Positions 40,039-51,363 of a stretch of 64,000 nt of DNA are shown here, piece after piece. This DNA is from Terana coerulea (lineage: Eukaryota; Basidiomycota; Agaricomycetes; Polyporales; Phanerochaetaceae): NCBI GenBank assembly GCA_024811115.1, contig JAKOGH010000736.1, forward strand, positions 248,001-312,000, written 5' to 3'. The notes under the pieces were generated by a model. It was given only the letters and a program-made list of their open reading frames with translations. It searched no databases and was not told the DNA's origin. Within the stretch, counting starts at the first letter, position 1. Every line of letters starts with the position of its first letter. A program made the translations under genes and the position numbers.

Positions 40039-42247
40039 ATGGAAAAACTAATCCCGTTGACGACTGGGACCCGCAGTCGCCAACTTGCGGCGTACTGCAT
40101 TGTGCTGCACGTCATCTTGGTCTTCGCACATTTCGTTCTCGTCTTGCTCTGTGGCTTATGGGACTGGTACATGGTCCATCCGAAGACTTGGGACATACCT
40201 TGGCCGCTCTTCTGGACGCACGTCACCACCACCACCACGATGTACTTAGGCTGGGGCGTCAATGCGTTACTGCAGATAGGTGGTACGGTACGTGTTAGCT
40301 TGCGCGTGTGGCTTCCTGCCCGGACTGACGTGATGTACTACATGTAGGCGTATCTAGCGACTCTCGTCGTCCTAACACAGCAGGTTGCTCAGCGGCATGC
40401 TGTTGACGCTCACCAAACGCTGACCTCTATCCACGACAAGACCTCGGCCTGGATGGGATTGGGCTCGTCCGTCGTGGCGCTGTACCAACAACGCAAAGTG
40501 CGAAGTGCCCCGGGCACAATTGCCCTCGTTGTGCTTTATCTCCTTGCTGTATACGGCCTTCACGTCACCATACCCAACATTATTCTTGTCACCTACGATG
40601 ATTCAGGGTCTATAGACTCGAGCATAGTGAGCACCGCCTGGCCGGCGATTGTACTGAACAACAGGTCAGAATGGCAGACGTAAGTGATGTAGTACCATAA
40701 CTGCTGTCTCAGTGTTACTGAGACTATTAAATGCACAGGTACTTGACGCAGCCAAGTACGTATGACTATCTATCTGTGTCCTCTAGTCTTGGCGACCAAG
40801 TGGGACTGCAGAGGAACTGGATATCCGATAGGCCGGCCGACTCGCCTACATCCTTCGACAATTCGTACCTCGGCCATGATCTACTACAGGCGGCTCTAAA
40901 CAGCGTCGGGATTGTGACGCAATGCTGGGCCCTTTCGGACGTCCAACAGACGGGAAGCGTTTCTTCCGGCGGCCAGCCGCCCCAGGCGTCATGGCAGTTC
41001 AGCAGCGCAACTCTCGGTACTAACTTCACCATTCCCTTGCTTGGTATGTCTCATGAAAACTCATGAATTTACGGTGCTAATTACTGGGATATCTAGGGTC
41101 ACAGAACCTCCACGTAGCCAACGTTCAGGCTAGCGAGCGTCTCAACGCAACCTGGGTCATCGCGTCGACGTTCGCCATACCGGATACTTCCAACACATCT
41201 ACGAACGCTGTACTCATTACGCCCGCTGTACAAACCAGCAACGGCACCGTCGCAGCACTGCACTTCGCCGCATGTACCTTCGGAACAAAGCAGGTCAGTG
41301 CCGCGGTGCTGGCGACGCTGTCGGACCAATTGCACACGCCGTTCAACACGCAGTGGCTGCCATGGAACGCAACGTCGGTCGGCTCAAACTCTGATCCGCT
41401 CTTAACACACGTGCGTACCCTTTCTTGTGGAATGCGTACGTGATTCGGCTAGTGATGTCTGACCAAACGAACAGGTTGGATCCATGCCGTTACTGGCCCC
41501 GTCGTCATCGTCGCAAGACGTCATCTCTACCAACGGCTCAACTCAAGGGGTGGCGACCAACATCACGACTCTAGATAGATTCGTCATTCAATCTCTGCAG
41601 CGTACCGCGGATCTCACACATTGCAAGAAGCGCTTGGAAGCGCAGTGGCTACCATGTTGTGGTACGGTATGTAGTCTTCGCCCGTTGGCACGATGTACCT
41701 GGCTCACTGTTAACGCAGCTCAGACGAAGTATCTATCAACATTGTTCGACACATTTGATGTTACAAGTGATGAGGCTGCCGTTTACTCGTTCCTTACACC
41801 CATCTATCGAGGCGATGTAAGTCCATGTGCCCCATCGCCTCATTGATTCCCTACTAACTTTAATAATATAGTTTAACATCGTGGCGGTACGTCTGCATCA
41901 CCAATTTGCCTTGCTGTCTGACCACTGACGAACTCCGGTTTTCTTAGCTCGCCCTGGGCCTCTTCTTCTCGGTCGTGCTCCTCGTGATATCGAGTATCCT
42001 CCTTCGCGGCGTCACTCGCAAGAACCGACTGCCGGTCCAATCGTCCGGGCTGCTAGAGGCTACTTGGCTCATGGAGAACGAAGCGCATCTCGCGGAGGTG
42101 CAAAACCCTGATATCGACTCGCTACGAAGGGCAGGGATGTTCCCTGTTGGACTGCGAGAACGAAGTGTTATTCAGCCCAGGCTGCCGTCAGATCTGGCGA
42201 TGGACGAATATACCGAAAGCAATAGTTTGAAGATGACGGACATGTAG
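40039..42247 (+). CDS. Integral membrane protein of a lineage-specific fungal family, copy 1
   Basis: No named domain is recognised. It starts at ATG 40039 (MEKLIPLTTGTRSRQ). Two N-terminal helices are visible: LHVILVFAHFVLVLLCGLWD and a second around TTTTMYLGWGVNALLQIGGT. A loop TSIHDKTSAWMGLGSSVVAL and a third helix TIALVVLYLLAVYGLHVTIP follow. Next is a large region rich in Asn-x-Ser/Thr sequons (LNATWVIAS, NTSTNAVL, TSNGTVAAL, TNITTLDRF), so probably extracellular or lumenal. A C-terminal helix ALGLFFSVVLLVISSILL comes last. The cytoplasmic tail has a conserved-looking block, LLEATWLMENEAHLAEVQNP then DIDSLRRAGMFPVG, shared with copy 2. At least seven short introns are present (for example GTACGTACGT-like donors at 40290 and 41412). 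Stop 42245-42247. I infer a surface protein of unknown role. Confidence 0.62.
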
Positions 42248-42619
42248 CGATGTGCGTCCCGCAGCGTTGTCGCTATCTTTTACGTTAACCAGGGCAGTCA
42301 TGTTGCTATGCTACGCTGCTTAACGTGTTTATGACTAGGGCAGCGTTGCGCTTTTGAACTTGATGCCAGCCGCAGATATATGTGCTTGCCTTTCAGTCCG
42401 AGTCCAGATTCGTCGCTTTGCGATGTCGATTGTGCAGTCCGAGGACTTGGAGGAATGTCAGCTTGCGGGGCTCGCTGCCACTTGTGAACGGGATCGTGGC
42501 TCTGTTTCCATCCCTTTCCAATGACAGCGGACAGATACCTCTTACATTTACCCATATGGCACGAAAGTAAGTATTGTACTTACCTTGAGCCCCCACCCAG
42601 TGACCCCCCGGTCTGAGTC

Positions 42620-43400
42620 GCCAGCTATATGTATGTTTGCTTAGCTCTGCTTGATACTCGTCCCCAGACCCCTCTCCGGGCTCTCCCGTCATTTGTGGCC
42701 TGTTTCGTCTTTCATTCTACCCGATTTAGCCCTCGCAGCCTCTGTCGTTATCCGACACGTTCCGAGCCAATCCTCCCGCTTTACTCGTCCCTCGCAGCCT
42801 CGGGCGGTGTCTGACCAATCAAGCCGCCCGTTCCCGGGCCAATCCCATTTATTGTATTTACGCACTTCGCTAGTTTCTGTTGCGTATATATCCCGGGTTT
42901 ACTAGCATTGACCAGCCTCGCAGCGGACTAGTACTGGTACTCGCCTAACGCCATCCTCTCTCAACGTTCAACGCCACCCACCAAACGTAACCCTAGGCTG
43001 CTCCCTGGAGCGAAGCGAAGACGCCCCTTTCTCCCTTTCTGTCTGACCCGTCTTAACCCTCGGAGCTTCTGGCGATGTCTGGCGTTCCGTGGCCTGCCGC
43101 TTCTGTCAGTTTTAGGCAAGTATTTATGCGTCTCCCTGCTCTCTGGTGCATATATATACGACTTGGCCCCTCCAGTGTGTACTGGCAAGCAGCGCTGTAT
43201 ATTCTATTTAATTTAATTACATTGCAGCCGTAATACTGTACTAGGCTGGTTGTAGCTGTAGCTGTAGCCGTAGCTTCACCGCCGGCACCTTTGTATCAGA
43301 CAGCCTCGCCCAACGCCACCCTAACCCAACGCCAGGCTAGGAGCCTCCCCAGAGCGAAGCGAAGGCGCCTCTTGTGCTAATAATTACTCTTTCCCATGCA
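42620..43400. repeat. Degenerate GC-rich repeats in the spacer between membrane-protein copies
   Basis: Imperfect repeated phrases fill this 1.2-kb spacer. Variants of 'ccctcgcagcctc...gt.tccga.c..tc' appear at about 42730, 42788 and 43057. A longer pair around 42970-43027 and 43310-43372 shares 'aacgccaccc', 'ggct' and 'gagcgaagcgaagrcgcc'. A short gtagct run (five copies, some imperfect) lies at about 43250-43276. No coding signal and no clear termini; it may be old mobile-element debris. Confidence 0.35.
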
Positions 43401-43505
43401 TTGACAGAACCTTATTACCTTTGGTCTACATATCAATGCTCGAAAAACTCGGTTGTCCTTCGTGTTTTGACCGCCTTTCACAACCCACCTGCGGTCCCGC
43501 CCATA

Positions 43506-46414
43506 ATGCCTGACCAGGTGCTGTACAAGCAGCTGCCCCCAGTCCCTTCAAGCCCTTTACCGACCCTTGTCTTGCCTTCGCTCTCAAGTCGCGGAACCTC
43601 ACGGACAGAATCTGCGTCCCGCCGAGACTACAGTCCGCTTATTTGTATTGCTCTGCACATGGGGCTGGTGTTGTTACACGCCTCTTTCCTACTTGTTGCA
43701 CGTCACTTAAATGTCTTCACACCGGACGGCACGCAGGCCTCGCCAGACCCAGCCTACCGCTCCACCCCGTTATTCAGGGTGAGCGTTGGCACACCTGCTA
43801 AAGTTGCAATTTACGGAACAAGTGCCATCTCTCAAGTTATCGGAACGGCGAGTTCTTTCATCGAGATTCTTGGGCGGACTCAGTGCTAATTCATATTTGA
43901 AGACGTATCTGGCTGTGCTCATCCTCGTCACCCAACGGCTCACCTTGCGTAATGCCCTTGACGTCCGCCAAACCCTGACGTCGATACATGACAAAGCGTC
44001 TGCGTGGATGGGCCTCGGATCATCTGTGGCTACGTTGCTTAAACAGCGCGCCGTGCGCAGCGCAGCGTGGTCTGTTGTTCTTATCACCGTCTACCTGCTC
44101 TCGGTCTTCGCTTTGCATACCACGATTCCCAGCATTCTTGTCGTCACCTACGACCCATCTCTCACCGATTGGAGTCCCATAACCAGCACGGCCATGCGAG
44201 CGGAGACAATTCCGTTCAATTATTCATTGATTGACTGGAAATAGTGAGTTATCATGGAACAGACTATGTGATGAATTCATTATTGACGCCGCAACCACCA
44301 AGCTACCTATCACAGCCCAGTACTTATGATTATCTTTCTGCATACGGGGTACTCTCCGATCATCCGGGATTAATTGCCAACATGATTTTCGACCAACTAG
44401 CCACGTCTCCAAACAATCAAGCAAATCTTATGGGTCAGCAAGCAAGCGGCGTTTCGCTCAACGGAGCTTCGATCAACTCAAATGCTTCGCATTACCAGAC
44501 GTGACTCAGATAGCAGGCAGTGGTTCGCTCGCCCAGTCATCCCCGCAATGGCAATTTCACAGCCAGTCGCTTGGATATAATTTCACTGTGCCAGCACTAG
44601 GTACGTCAATGGAACTTATCAGAGCAGAATTATACTTATGTTAAGGCCGCCTTTTTGGATACAGGTCCAGTAAGTCTCAAAATACTAGCATCACCGCCCT
44701 CCGGGACAAAACGCCAGCGACCCGCCTCCGTCATCATGGCTAGTAGTATCCAAGCTACGGTATTATTGATCAGAGTGGAGGGTCCCCGAATTGTACCCAT
44801 ACAGCTAGTGATTGGCAAGGGTAAACCCTCCATGCTTAGAGGATAACCCTTACCCTTACCCTCCAAAACCCTTACCCTCATAAAGGGTAAGGAGGGTTAC
44901 CTTCAAACCCTTGCCAAAATAGGCAGAAAATGGTGCTTTAAGTGCTTTTTCATTCACTTATAATGTTAGCTTTCTATTTGAGTAGCTTGCATTGATATAG
45001 AAAGCACTCACAACACTTGCAGCCCTATCCAGCAACATGTCTGGCATTCAAATGCAGACCCTGCCAGACGAGGGTTAACTTTCTTCAACCCTTACCCTTA
45101 CCCTCCATACCCTTACCCTTAACCCTTGGAGGGTTTGCAAACCCTGCCTATCACTACATACAGCCGGCTATGCAGAGCGCGAACAGGACAACCCAGTCTC
45201 TGTATTTTTCCCTGTGTCAGATTTCCAGTCAAGCCGCCATGTTTGACTTCATGATTCAAGCAGATGGAGGGATGGCGCTGCCGCTGACTGATGAACAGTA
45301 CTTGGTCTCTGAATGGCAACCTTGGAATGGAACCATTTTTCCTTCAGAGTCTATCAGTCAAGGACTCGCTGAGAATGTACGTGATCATCACGACTACATG
45401 TCTTCTATACAGTGTCCTAATGACGTGCTTTCCAGGTCGGCGTTATCCCATTACAAGTGGCCACGATGTTTAGCCGGAGCACGCCGTTGACTGAGAATGA
45501 AGAGATACCTCAGAACACCAGTGTCACGCTTTTGGACAGGTTCGTGCGCCCGTGTTGCACTTGCACAGATTGAAATTACACCGAATACATTTTGTGAACA
45601 GGGTTGTAATGGACACCATGATATGTAGCGCGAACTCGTTGCTTGAGTACTCAGATAGTATAATAGCACCAAATCAGCGAAGCTGCGCAGTGGATGGCGT
45701 GCTTGTGGGGAAAACACCTGAGTTGCTTGACCTGCAATCCGGTATATCCGCTGCGGCTGCCGCAATCCTGTGGTACGGTATGTGCCATTCACCCTACTCT
45801 CATATAGAACCTGTAGTAGACTAAATTATTTGCAAACCTTCAGCGCATCAAATATACCTTCAAGAACATGACTTGTGGGATGCACCGGTATATACAGCTA
45901 CGGTTTACCTTACCTCTCCAAAATATCGTTGTGACGTGAGCTCTCAGCTCCTCTATTATGCAGAGTTTTCTACTCATGCCGCCTCGTAGTTCAATACTAT
46001 TGCCGTGCGTGTGCATGCGTATCAACTTACCTATCCCCGCTTAGCATATGTCTTTGCAGATATCTGTCGGGCTCGGATTCTCGATCTTACTCTTGATTGT
46101 CGCAATCCTGCTCGATCTCTGGATCCCATGGACGCGTACCGACCCCTCTCAAGTCTTCCGGGATACTGGAGGTTACCTGGCTTCTGGGGAACGAGCCGAA
46201 TCTCGCGGAGGTCGAGAAGCCCGACATAGACACGCTGCGGCGGGCAGGGATGTTCCAGATCGGGACGAGTCAAGCGAGGGCGTTACGCGCCAGGTCAAGA
46301 GGACTAGGGCTGGTAGCCCTGATAGTGCGGACTCTGGCGACCTTGAGACGCATGAAGAGACTGCTGCTTCTACGAAGAATGATGCGTAGGATGTTGTCGG
46401 TGAGCACAGTGTAG
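43506..46414 (+). pseudogene. Integral membrane protein family, copy 2 (disrupted by an inserted element)
   Basis: Tandem paralogue of the gene at 40 kb. ATG 43506 opens MPDQVLYKQLPPVPSSPLPT. A helix CIALHMGLVLLHASFLLVAR follows, then RQTLTSIHDKASAWMGLGSS and VVLITVYLLSVFALHTTIPS, closely matching copy 1. YLSQPSTYDYLSAYGVLSDH follows. After NGASINS the frame needs a one-base correction to give CFALPDVTQIAGSGS. The lumenal region is interrupted at 44807-45155 by a 349-bp inverted-repeat element that brings in stops. Homology resumes with IQPAMQSANRTTQSLYFSLC and SEWQPWNGTIFPS. The last helix (SVGLGFSILLLIVAILLDLW) is followed by another one-base shift at about 46137-46146 before SSGILEVTWLLGNEPNLAEV and DIDTLRRAGMFQIG. 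Unless the element is spliced out, this copy is not functional. Confidence 0.62.
44807..45155. mobile_element. MITE-like element (349 bp) inserted in membrane-protein copy 2
   Basis: The ends are imperfect terminal inverted repeats. The left end is AGTGATTGGCAAGGGT followed by AAACCCTCC; the right end, read on the other strand, is AGTGATAGGCAGGGTTTGC followed by AAACCCTCC. Inside, subterminal runs of ACCCTT/AAGGGT occur near both ends (44840-44916 and 45085-45130), and the first cluster can itself fold into a hairpin. There is no coding capacity. The element splits a region continuous in the paralogue at 40 kb, which proves insertion. A direct ATACAG lies just outside each end (44799-44804 and 45158-45163) but is not abutting, so the target-site duplication is not settled. 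Superfamily unknown. Confidence 0.6.
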
Positions 46415-46807
46415 TGGTGCACGCCGATTTCGGGCTGGACGTTGACATTGGTTGGTTTAGGTCCTTAAACATGACTGGCGCATGGAAATCGACGTAGAGC
46501 TCGAATGAGGGCGCAGCGCAAAGCGATGTTCAACTGGTGGCTACAATACATGTATCTCAGCGCATAGCTGAGACGGTTGACGTTAGCTACACAGGCTGCA
46601 ACATAAGATTGCACTTATCTTGACCTTGTCCTGCTTGAACCTGGTCGTGGTAAGTTACTTACTTGCGTCGCGTCTGCGGGCGCGTCAGGAGAATTACGGT
46701 CACACTGTCACGAAAGCGTACCAGCTGTGACCCATTGTGACCGTGGTGTCTGGCGGCACTGGATGCTGCCGAGAACCCCTTCACTGCGGATAGTAGATCC
46801 AATATTT

Positions 46808-46995
46808 GAATATGGATAATCCACTGTGAGATGACTGGGAAATCCACTGCCGACCCATGGGAGGTGAGTGGAAATCCACTGCCGGGGGTGAGTGGATAAT
46901 CCACTGAAAGTGTGCACAATCCGCCATCAAGCAGTGGATTTCCCGATGTGGAATGAGTGGGTAACCCAGTGTTATTCAGTGGGATATCCGTCAGG
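46808..46995. repeat. Left cluster of AGTGGA(N2-4)TCCACT palindromes
   Basis: Successive variants are readable: ATGGATAATCCACT, ACTGGGAAATCCACT, GAGTGGAAATCCACT, GAGTGGATAATCCACT, CAGTGGATTTCCC, GAGTGGGTAACCCAGT and CAGTGGGATATCC. Spacing is 10-35 bp and irregular. Confidence 0.75.
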
Positions 46996-48621
46996 TCTTC
47001 GTGTCATTTCCTAGCTTTGTGGACGCAGATTCCACTTAACATAGTAGGTAAACCCATCAATATCAAAGGCATTGCATTTATGTATAAATATATTGATTTT
47101 GGCATACTCCTACGTAGTTCTAACAAGAGTGAAGCAGTGTACTTAACTATACAACTCTCCCGACCAGGCAATCAACCTCCAGGTCTGTTCTCTCAGCGGT
47201 TGCCCGTGATAGGCATTGCTGCGCTTGTCAGGACGGGTCGTGTGCGACCAGTGGCTCGACGTGCTGTGCAAGATCCAAGAGGCATAGGCAGCAGGTAAAA
47301 AACCATACGTCGCCCCTTCCTTTCACCCTCTGCACGCAAGTAGGTACTGACGCCGCATGTGGGGACCGTCGATACAAAGAGCAGCCGGATGCTCTTGCTG
47401 TATTGGGACAAACCGCCCGAGTTGTTCTTCCACGGCACGGAGGGCACGCCCGAGTACACCATGTCATCGCATGCTCACCTACTCAAGAAAGTCAATGGGA
47501 AGCCAGTCAGCCAGTTAACAATACTCTGTACGCACTACCAATCTCCCGCTCGCAACTGCACCTTCATGTTGACCATATTGGCAAGTGGACACCAACCTCA
47601 CCGGCGCTGAGGCTCTCAAGATGCTCGAGGACATGGAGCCATACATCCACGTAGAAAATGTAGTCAGCAACAAGGACAGATGTAAGAACGCACGGGCGCA
47701 CCTGCTTTGCAGCTCCATCTTTCATCAGCGCATTAAAGAGCACTCCCACCAGCCCTTCCTGTCAAACTACATGCAGGCATCTATGTAAAGTGCACGCACC
47801 CAGTGCAGAACTGACTCACCGAGCTATAGCAGACGCGTGCAATGCACTCCATTTTGTCCAAGGAGTTCACATTTATAAGTCCCGATGTTTCGCCCACGGC
47901 GAGCTGTTCTGGGTGTCAAAGTGCGTGTCGGGCTGCCGGTCCGTGGGCAATGCCATGCCGTCAGGCCTTTGGGTTGTGTACGGCGAGGAGTAGATACAGA
48001 AGCTTTTCAGAGGAGAGCAAATGATAATGAACAGGCGGTAGGCTGACAAGATGGCGGTAGTGGAGATGGTGAAGGAGAGAGACACGCAGCGATTGCAACG
48101 CAAAGTCATGAACCTCAATAACGACGTCATCGGCGGATGCCGTTGGAGTAAGCGTTGCCTCTTCGGAGCCTAAATGTACAGTGATGCGGTAAGTAAACGT
48201 AGTAACACCTTGACACTCCGATTGATTTGTCATGCGGCCGGCTTGCCCCACAGACGCCACAATCCGGGAAGCTGCCGCTTTTGGCATTGGCTTGCGCAAA
48301 CCTCAAATCGTCGACCGTAGCGTTCGTGCGTGAAGTTCCCTCACGCTGCACCTTACCAAAGACCCAGGACATGCATACTAACATCATGTATGCTTTTTGA
48401 AGGTTCTGTGTAGAGATTATCTCGGAAAGGGCAGCGGTCTTGACCTTGAGAGAGTATAATACACCAACAGAGCGTCAGTGGAAGCGATGTCCATGCTAAA
48501 TACCGCGCGTTTTAGCATCGAAAGCATCTAAGGGTATGGTAGGAATTTATAACGCATCATGCACGCAGCCAATAGCGTTTTCTGACTTCCGGCATTTACT
48601 CCTGTAAAACCCTGCTGCAGT

Positions 48622-48812
48622 GAGTGGGTATTCCAGGTACTGGAAAATCCACTGCGGCGCATTGGACTGTCCAGTGTTGATCCGACGTCGTGGGAAATCC
48701 GGCATCTGATGTCGGATTTTCCAATCCTGGATTTCCCATTTATTTATGGGTAGGCACTTATGAGTGGGTTTCCCACTGCTAGGTACCGGATGAGTGGGTT
48801 ATCCGGTAATAG
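48622..48812. repeat. Right cluster of AGTGGA(N2-4)TCCACT palindromes
   Basis: Variants of the same motif as the left cluster: GAGTGGGTATTCCAGG, ACTGGAAAATCCACT, GTGGGAAATCCGG, CGGATTTTCC, CTGGATTTCCCA, GAGTGGGTTTCCCACT and GAGTGGGTTATCCGG. The cluster ends about 90 bp before the start codon of the next gene, so it may lie within its promoter. Confidence 0.72.
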
Positions 48813-48899
48813 ATAATGGCTCTACTTCCCGCAGTGCCTTGCAATGTCTACCACTACCACCCGGATCTCCATTTTCTGCTCGGTTTCAGGAGTCTCAGC

Positions 48900-50877
48900 A
48901 TGGAAGAACTCAGTCAAGATCCAGAACCTGCCCCTGAGCTGGTGAGGCCGCTCAGCAAGCGTCTACAAGAAGTTCGCGGAACGCTTCAAGACGGTCAGGC
49001 CGTTAGTTTTGTGTACTAGGAGCGAAACCTGTGTGTCGAGTAGCTCAACGAATACTTCAGGGGAACGCCGATTTATATGGGCAGCTTGAGCGTACACAGG
49101 GTCAATCTGAGAGCGTCGCCCCCAGGCTGCAGAGGTCGATGAGCTACAGGTGCGTCTACTCGCGAGTCAACGATGCTTCGGTCACCCGAGCTCAGGTTGT
49201 TCTCTGCAGGATCTAAGAAAGAGCTTATGAACAATCTCAACAAGTGGGCTTCTCTATCGTAGCGAGTATTTGCAAGAACTGACGGAGGGACTACTCGCAT
49301 AGGAGAAGCAGCGTCTTGACGATGAAGTAGACGGACTGCGACGACGTCTGGACTCAGTCAGCCTTGACCGGCCGCCTGCGAACGAGCTGGTGGAAGACGA
49401 CGACAAGCTGCTCATTGCCTGCTTGGCGAGACTTTGCCCTGTACGTCCGTTCACGCGCTACAAAGTGTCCGAGACGTGACTGTAGCAGGTCTGACGACTC
49501 CTCCATTGAAGTCGAAGAATGTTATTGCCGCACTGGAAGATCGCGTTAGACAGTTGACGAATGAGCTGTCTACCGCTGTTGCTATGCATCAGCGAACGGT
49601 ATGTTTCTGTATTCCTCGGCTATGGACAGTACACCGTGCTCAATCTCCGCTCTACACAGACTCATGGCCTAGAGGAGGAAGTGAAGAGGCTCAAGAAGAA
49701 TTGTTCTAACCTTGAGATGCGATTGGCTGTCATGCAGGCTGTGAGTGTATTTTGACTCTGGCTAGTGCGAACGACTAACGCATGCTCCCCAGCGATCTGC
49801 GGCGTGGGAGCCACGAGGGTCGCGTCCGAAGGCCAAAAGGTCTGAGCCCTCAGGCAGTGATGAAGAAAGCTCATTTACGGGCGCGGCAGAGGGTACAGAC
49901 GCTGAGAGTGACAACCATGGGCCTTGCTCTACGCCAGACGGTAGCAGCAGCGAGGACGACGAGGATTGCGAGGCAGAGGGGAGCGACAGTGATGAAGGTC
50001 GTAACAGAAATGTTGAATATGTGGATAGTATCCGAAACCGGCCTACTGCTCTCGTCAAGCATTTACAAACGCGACCATGTTTACCAGGGCCCTTGTCGCC
50101 TGCTGAATTGTCTTATGTGTGTGGTCTGATAATGGTGAACTTGATTGTGTGCTGACGCCGAGTTCTCGATTGTAGAAGCACTTGTAGGTTTCTTCTGTAC
50201 TATATCTATTGCTTGCCGGAATTACCCCGATTTACAGACCAATACAGCAGATGGACATAAAGTATTACCCACGACGGACACTTTATTCTCCAGGGCACCG
50301 TACTGCCCGTATCATCACGCCCACAACAAAATACAACATGGAGAAAGAGCCTTCTCAGTGGCGGGACATCAAGAGCAAGCAAGTGAAATTACGCGTCGGG
50401 GCCTGTCGAGAGCTATTTTACCGAGAGGATAACGAGAAAGGGGTGTGTTATCTGGGATTATTCTGCTGTATACGAGTGCACGACTACTCTCCCACCGATT
50501 TTGCGGCACTCCCGCGGCATGTAGGTTCTTTTATCTATTCATATTGTTTTCTTGCAGCAGAATCCATGTCGCTCACTGCTCAACTACAGCAACACGAAGA
50601 GATTATCGGCTTTTGGTCCCACAAGCACTTCTCAGGCTTGCAGCAGGTGCAGAAGACGAAGCTCCGAAACGCATATTTGTCGGGAGAGGCCACGCTACGG
50701 TGCTTCGTGCTCGAGTTTCGGTCCTTCAATCATGCGCTGTTCAATGCTTTGATGCAACTGAAGGCGCGGGATGAAGCGAAGGCGTGCGACGCCCTTGAAA
50801 GCAATGGAGGGGGACGGAAGAGAAAGGCAGAGACAGGGAACGGCAATCCGAAGAAGAAAAAGAAGCGTAAGAATTGA
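48900..50877 (+). CDS. Coiled-coil protein with DUF6697-like C-terminal domain, copy A
   Basis: Function unknown. The start is ATG 48900: MEELSQDPEPAPELVRPLSK then RLQEVRGTLQDGQA, followed by an intron. Later exons carry RLDDEVDGLRRRLDSV, NELVEDDDKLLIACLARLCP, PPLKSKNVIAALEDRVRQLT and GLEEEVKRLKKNCSNLEMRL, which look like coiled coils. An acidic Ser-rich segment (49.87-50.05 kb) follows. The C-terminal exons read LRVGACRELFYREDNEKG, VCYLGLFCCIRV, QQVQKTKLRNAYLSGEATL and FRSFNHALFNALMQLKARD. This order (a short strand with 'YLG-F/Y', then a helical GE--L/M segment and a 'F--FN--L(F/Y)--L' end) fits the agaricomycete DUF6697 family as I remember it. The protein ends in a Lys-rich tail (PKKKKKRKN), a likely nuclear signal; stop 50875-50877. 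Some exon borders are approximate. Confidence 0.55.
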
Positions 50878-51363
50878 TAATAACGATACGATGCGTGCAC
50901 AGGAGCCTGTTCAACAATATTCGGGCGGTCTCGTATGGGGGACCTGTTCATTAAAGGACCACTGCCGGACTACCACTCGCCTCCAACCCATTATTTCGCT
51001 CATTACGCAGAATGCTCAGCTCGGACGGACTCGTTGTCACCTTTACTACGTTCATTCTGAATCTGATGTACTCAGAGTTGTTGCAGAATAAATGGAGAAG
51101 TCATCGACAACACGAGTAATATCATGCACGCGTAAAGCTCGATCCGAAGCAGCCTTTCAGTTCGAATTGCGACAAAACTAAAGTTTTCTTCCCGCAAAGC
51201 TCGATGGCGCGTCCCTGTTCGCCGCCGTCGCTGTCACATCCGCACGTGAATTGTGACAGCCGTACTGGATTTGGGCGGTAAACCTCCGGGCATCCTCATG
51301 GCATCCTTCCCATAACTCATGCACTTCTAGGGCACTAATTTGTTCAACCTACGCTCTTACAGG

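Larger units (their letters stand above)
46808..48812. mobile_element. Probable non-autonomous DNA transposon with palindromic subterminal repeats
   Basis: Both ends of this 2-kb stretch carry dense variants of the near-palindrome TGAGTGGATAATCCACTG. On the left these lie at about 46808-46995 (at least six), on the right at about 48622-48812 (at least six, including GAGTGGGTTTCCCACT). Read inward, the outermost copies pair as TGGATAATCCACT (left) and CGGATAACCCACT (right), a plausible terminal inverted repeat. Clustered short palindromes near the ends are typical binding arrays for transposases. The interior has no recognisable transposase; short frames at 47359-47610 and 47585-47788 match nothing I know. 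Exact termini and target duplications are not resolved. The flanking 46415-46807 holds the 3' end of the preceding gene and no further gene. Confidence 0.42.

Noticed and set aside
44840..45130. ACCCTT runs as interstitial telomere sequence
   Set aside because: The unit is not the canonical TTAGGG order, runs are short, and they lie inside an element with terminal inverted repeats.
46808..48812. Repeated 14-16 bp palindromes as a CRISPR array
   Set aside because: This is a eukaryotic genome. The repeats are degenerate and irregularly spaced, and they form two clusters 1.6 kb apart with no leader or cas genes.
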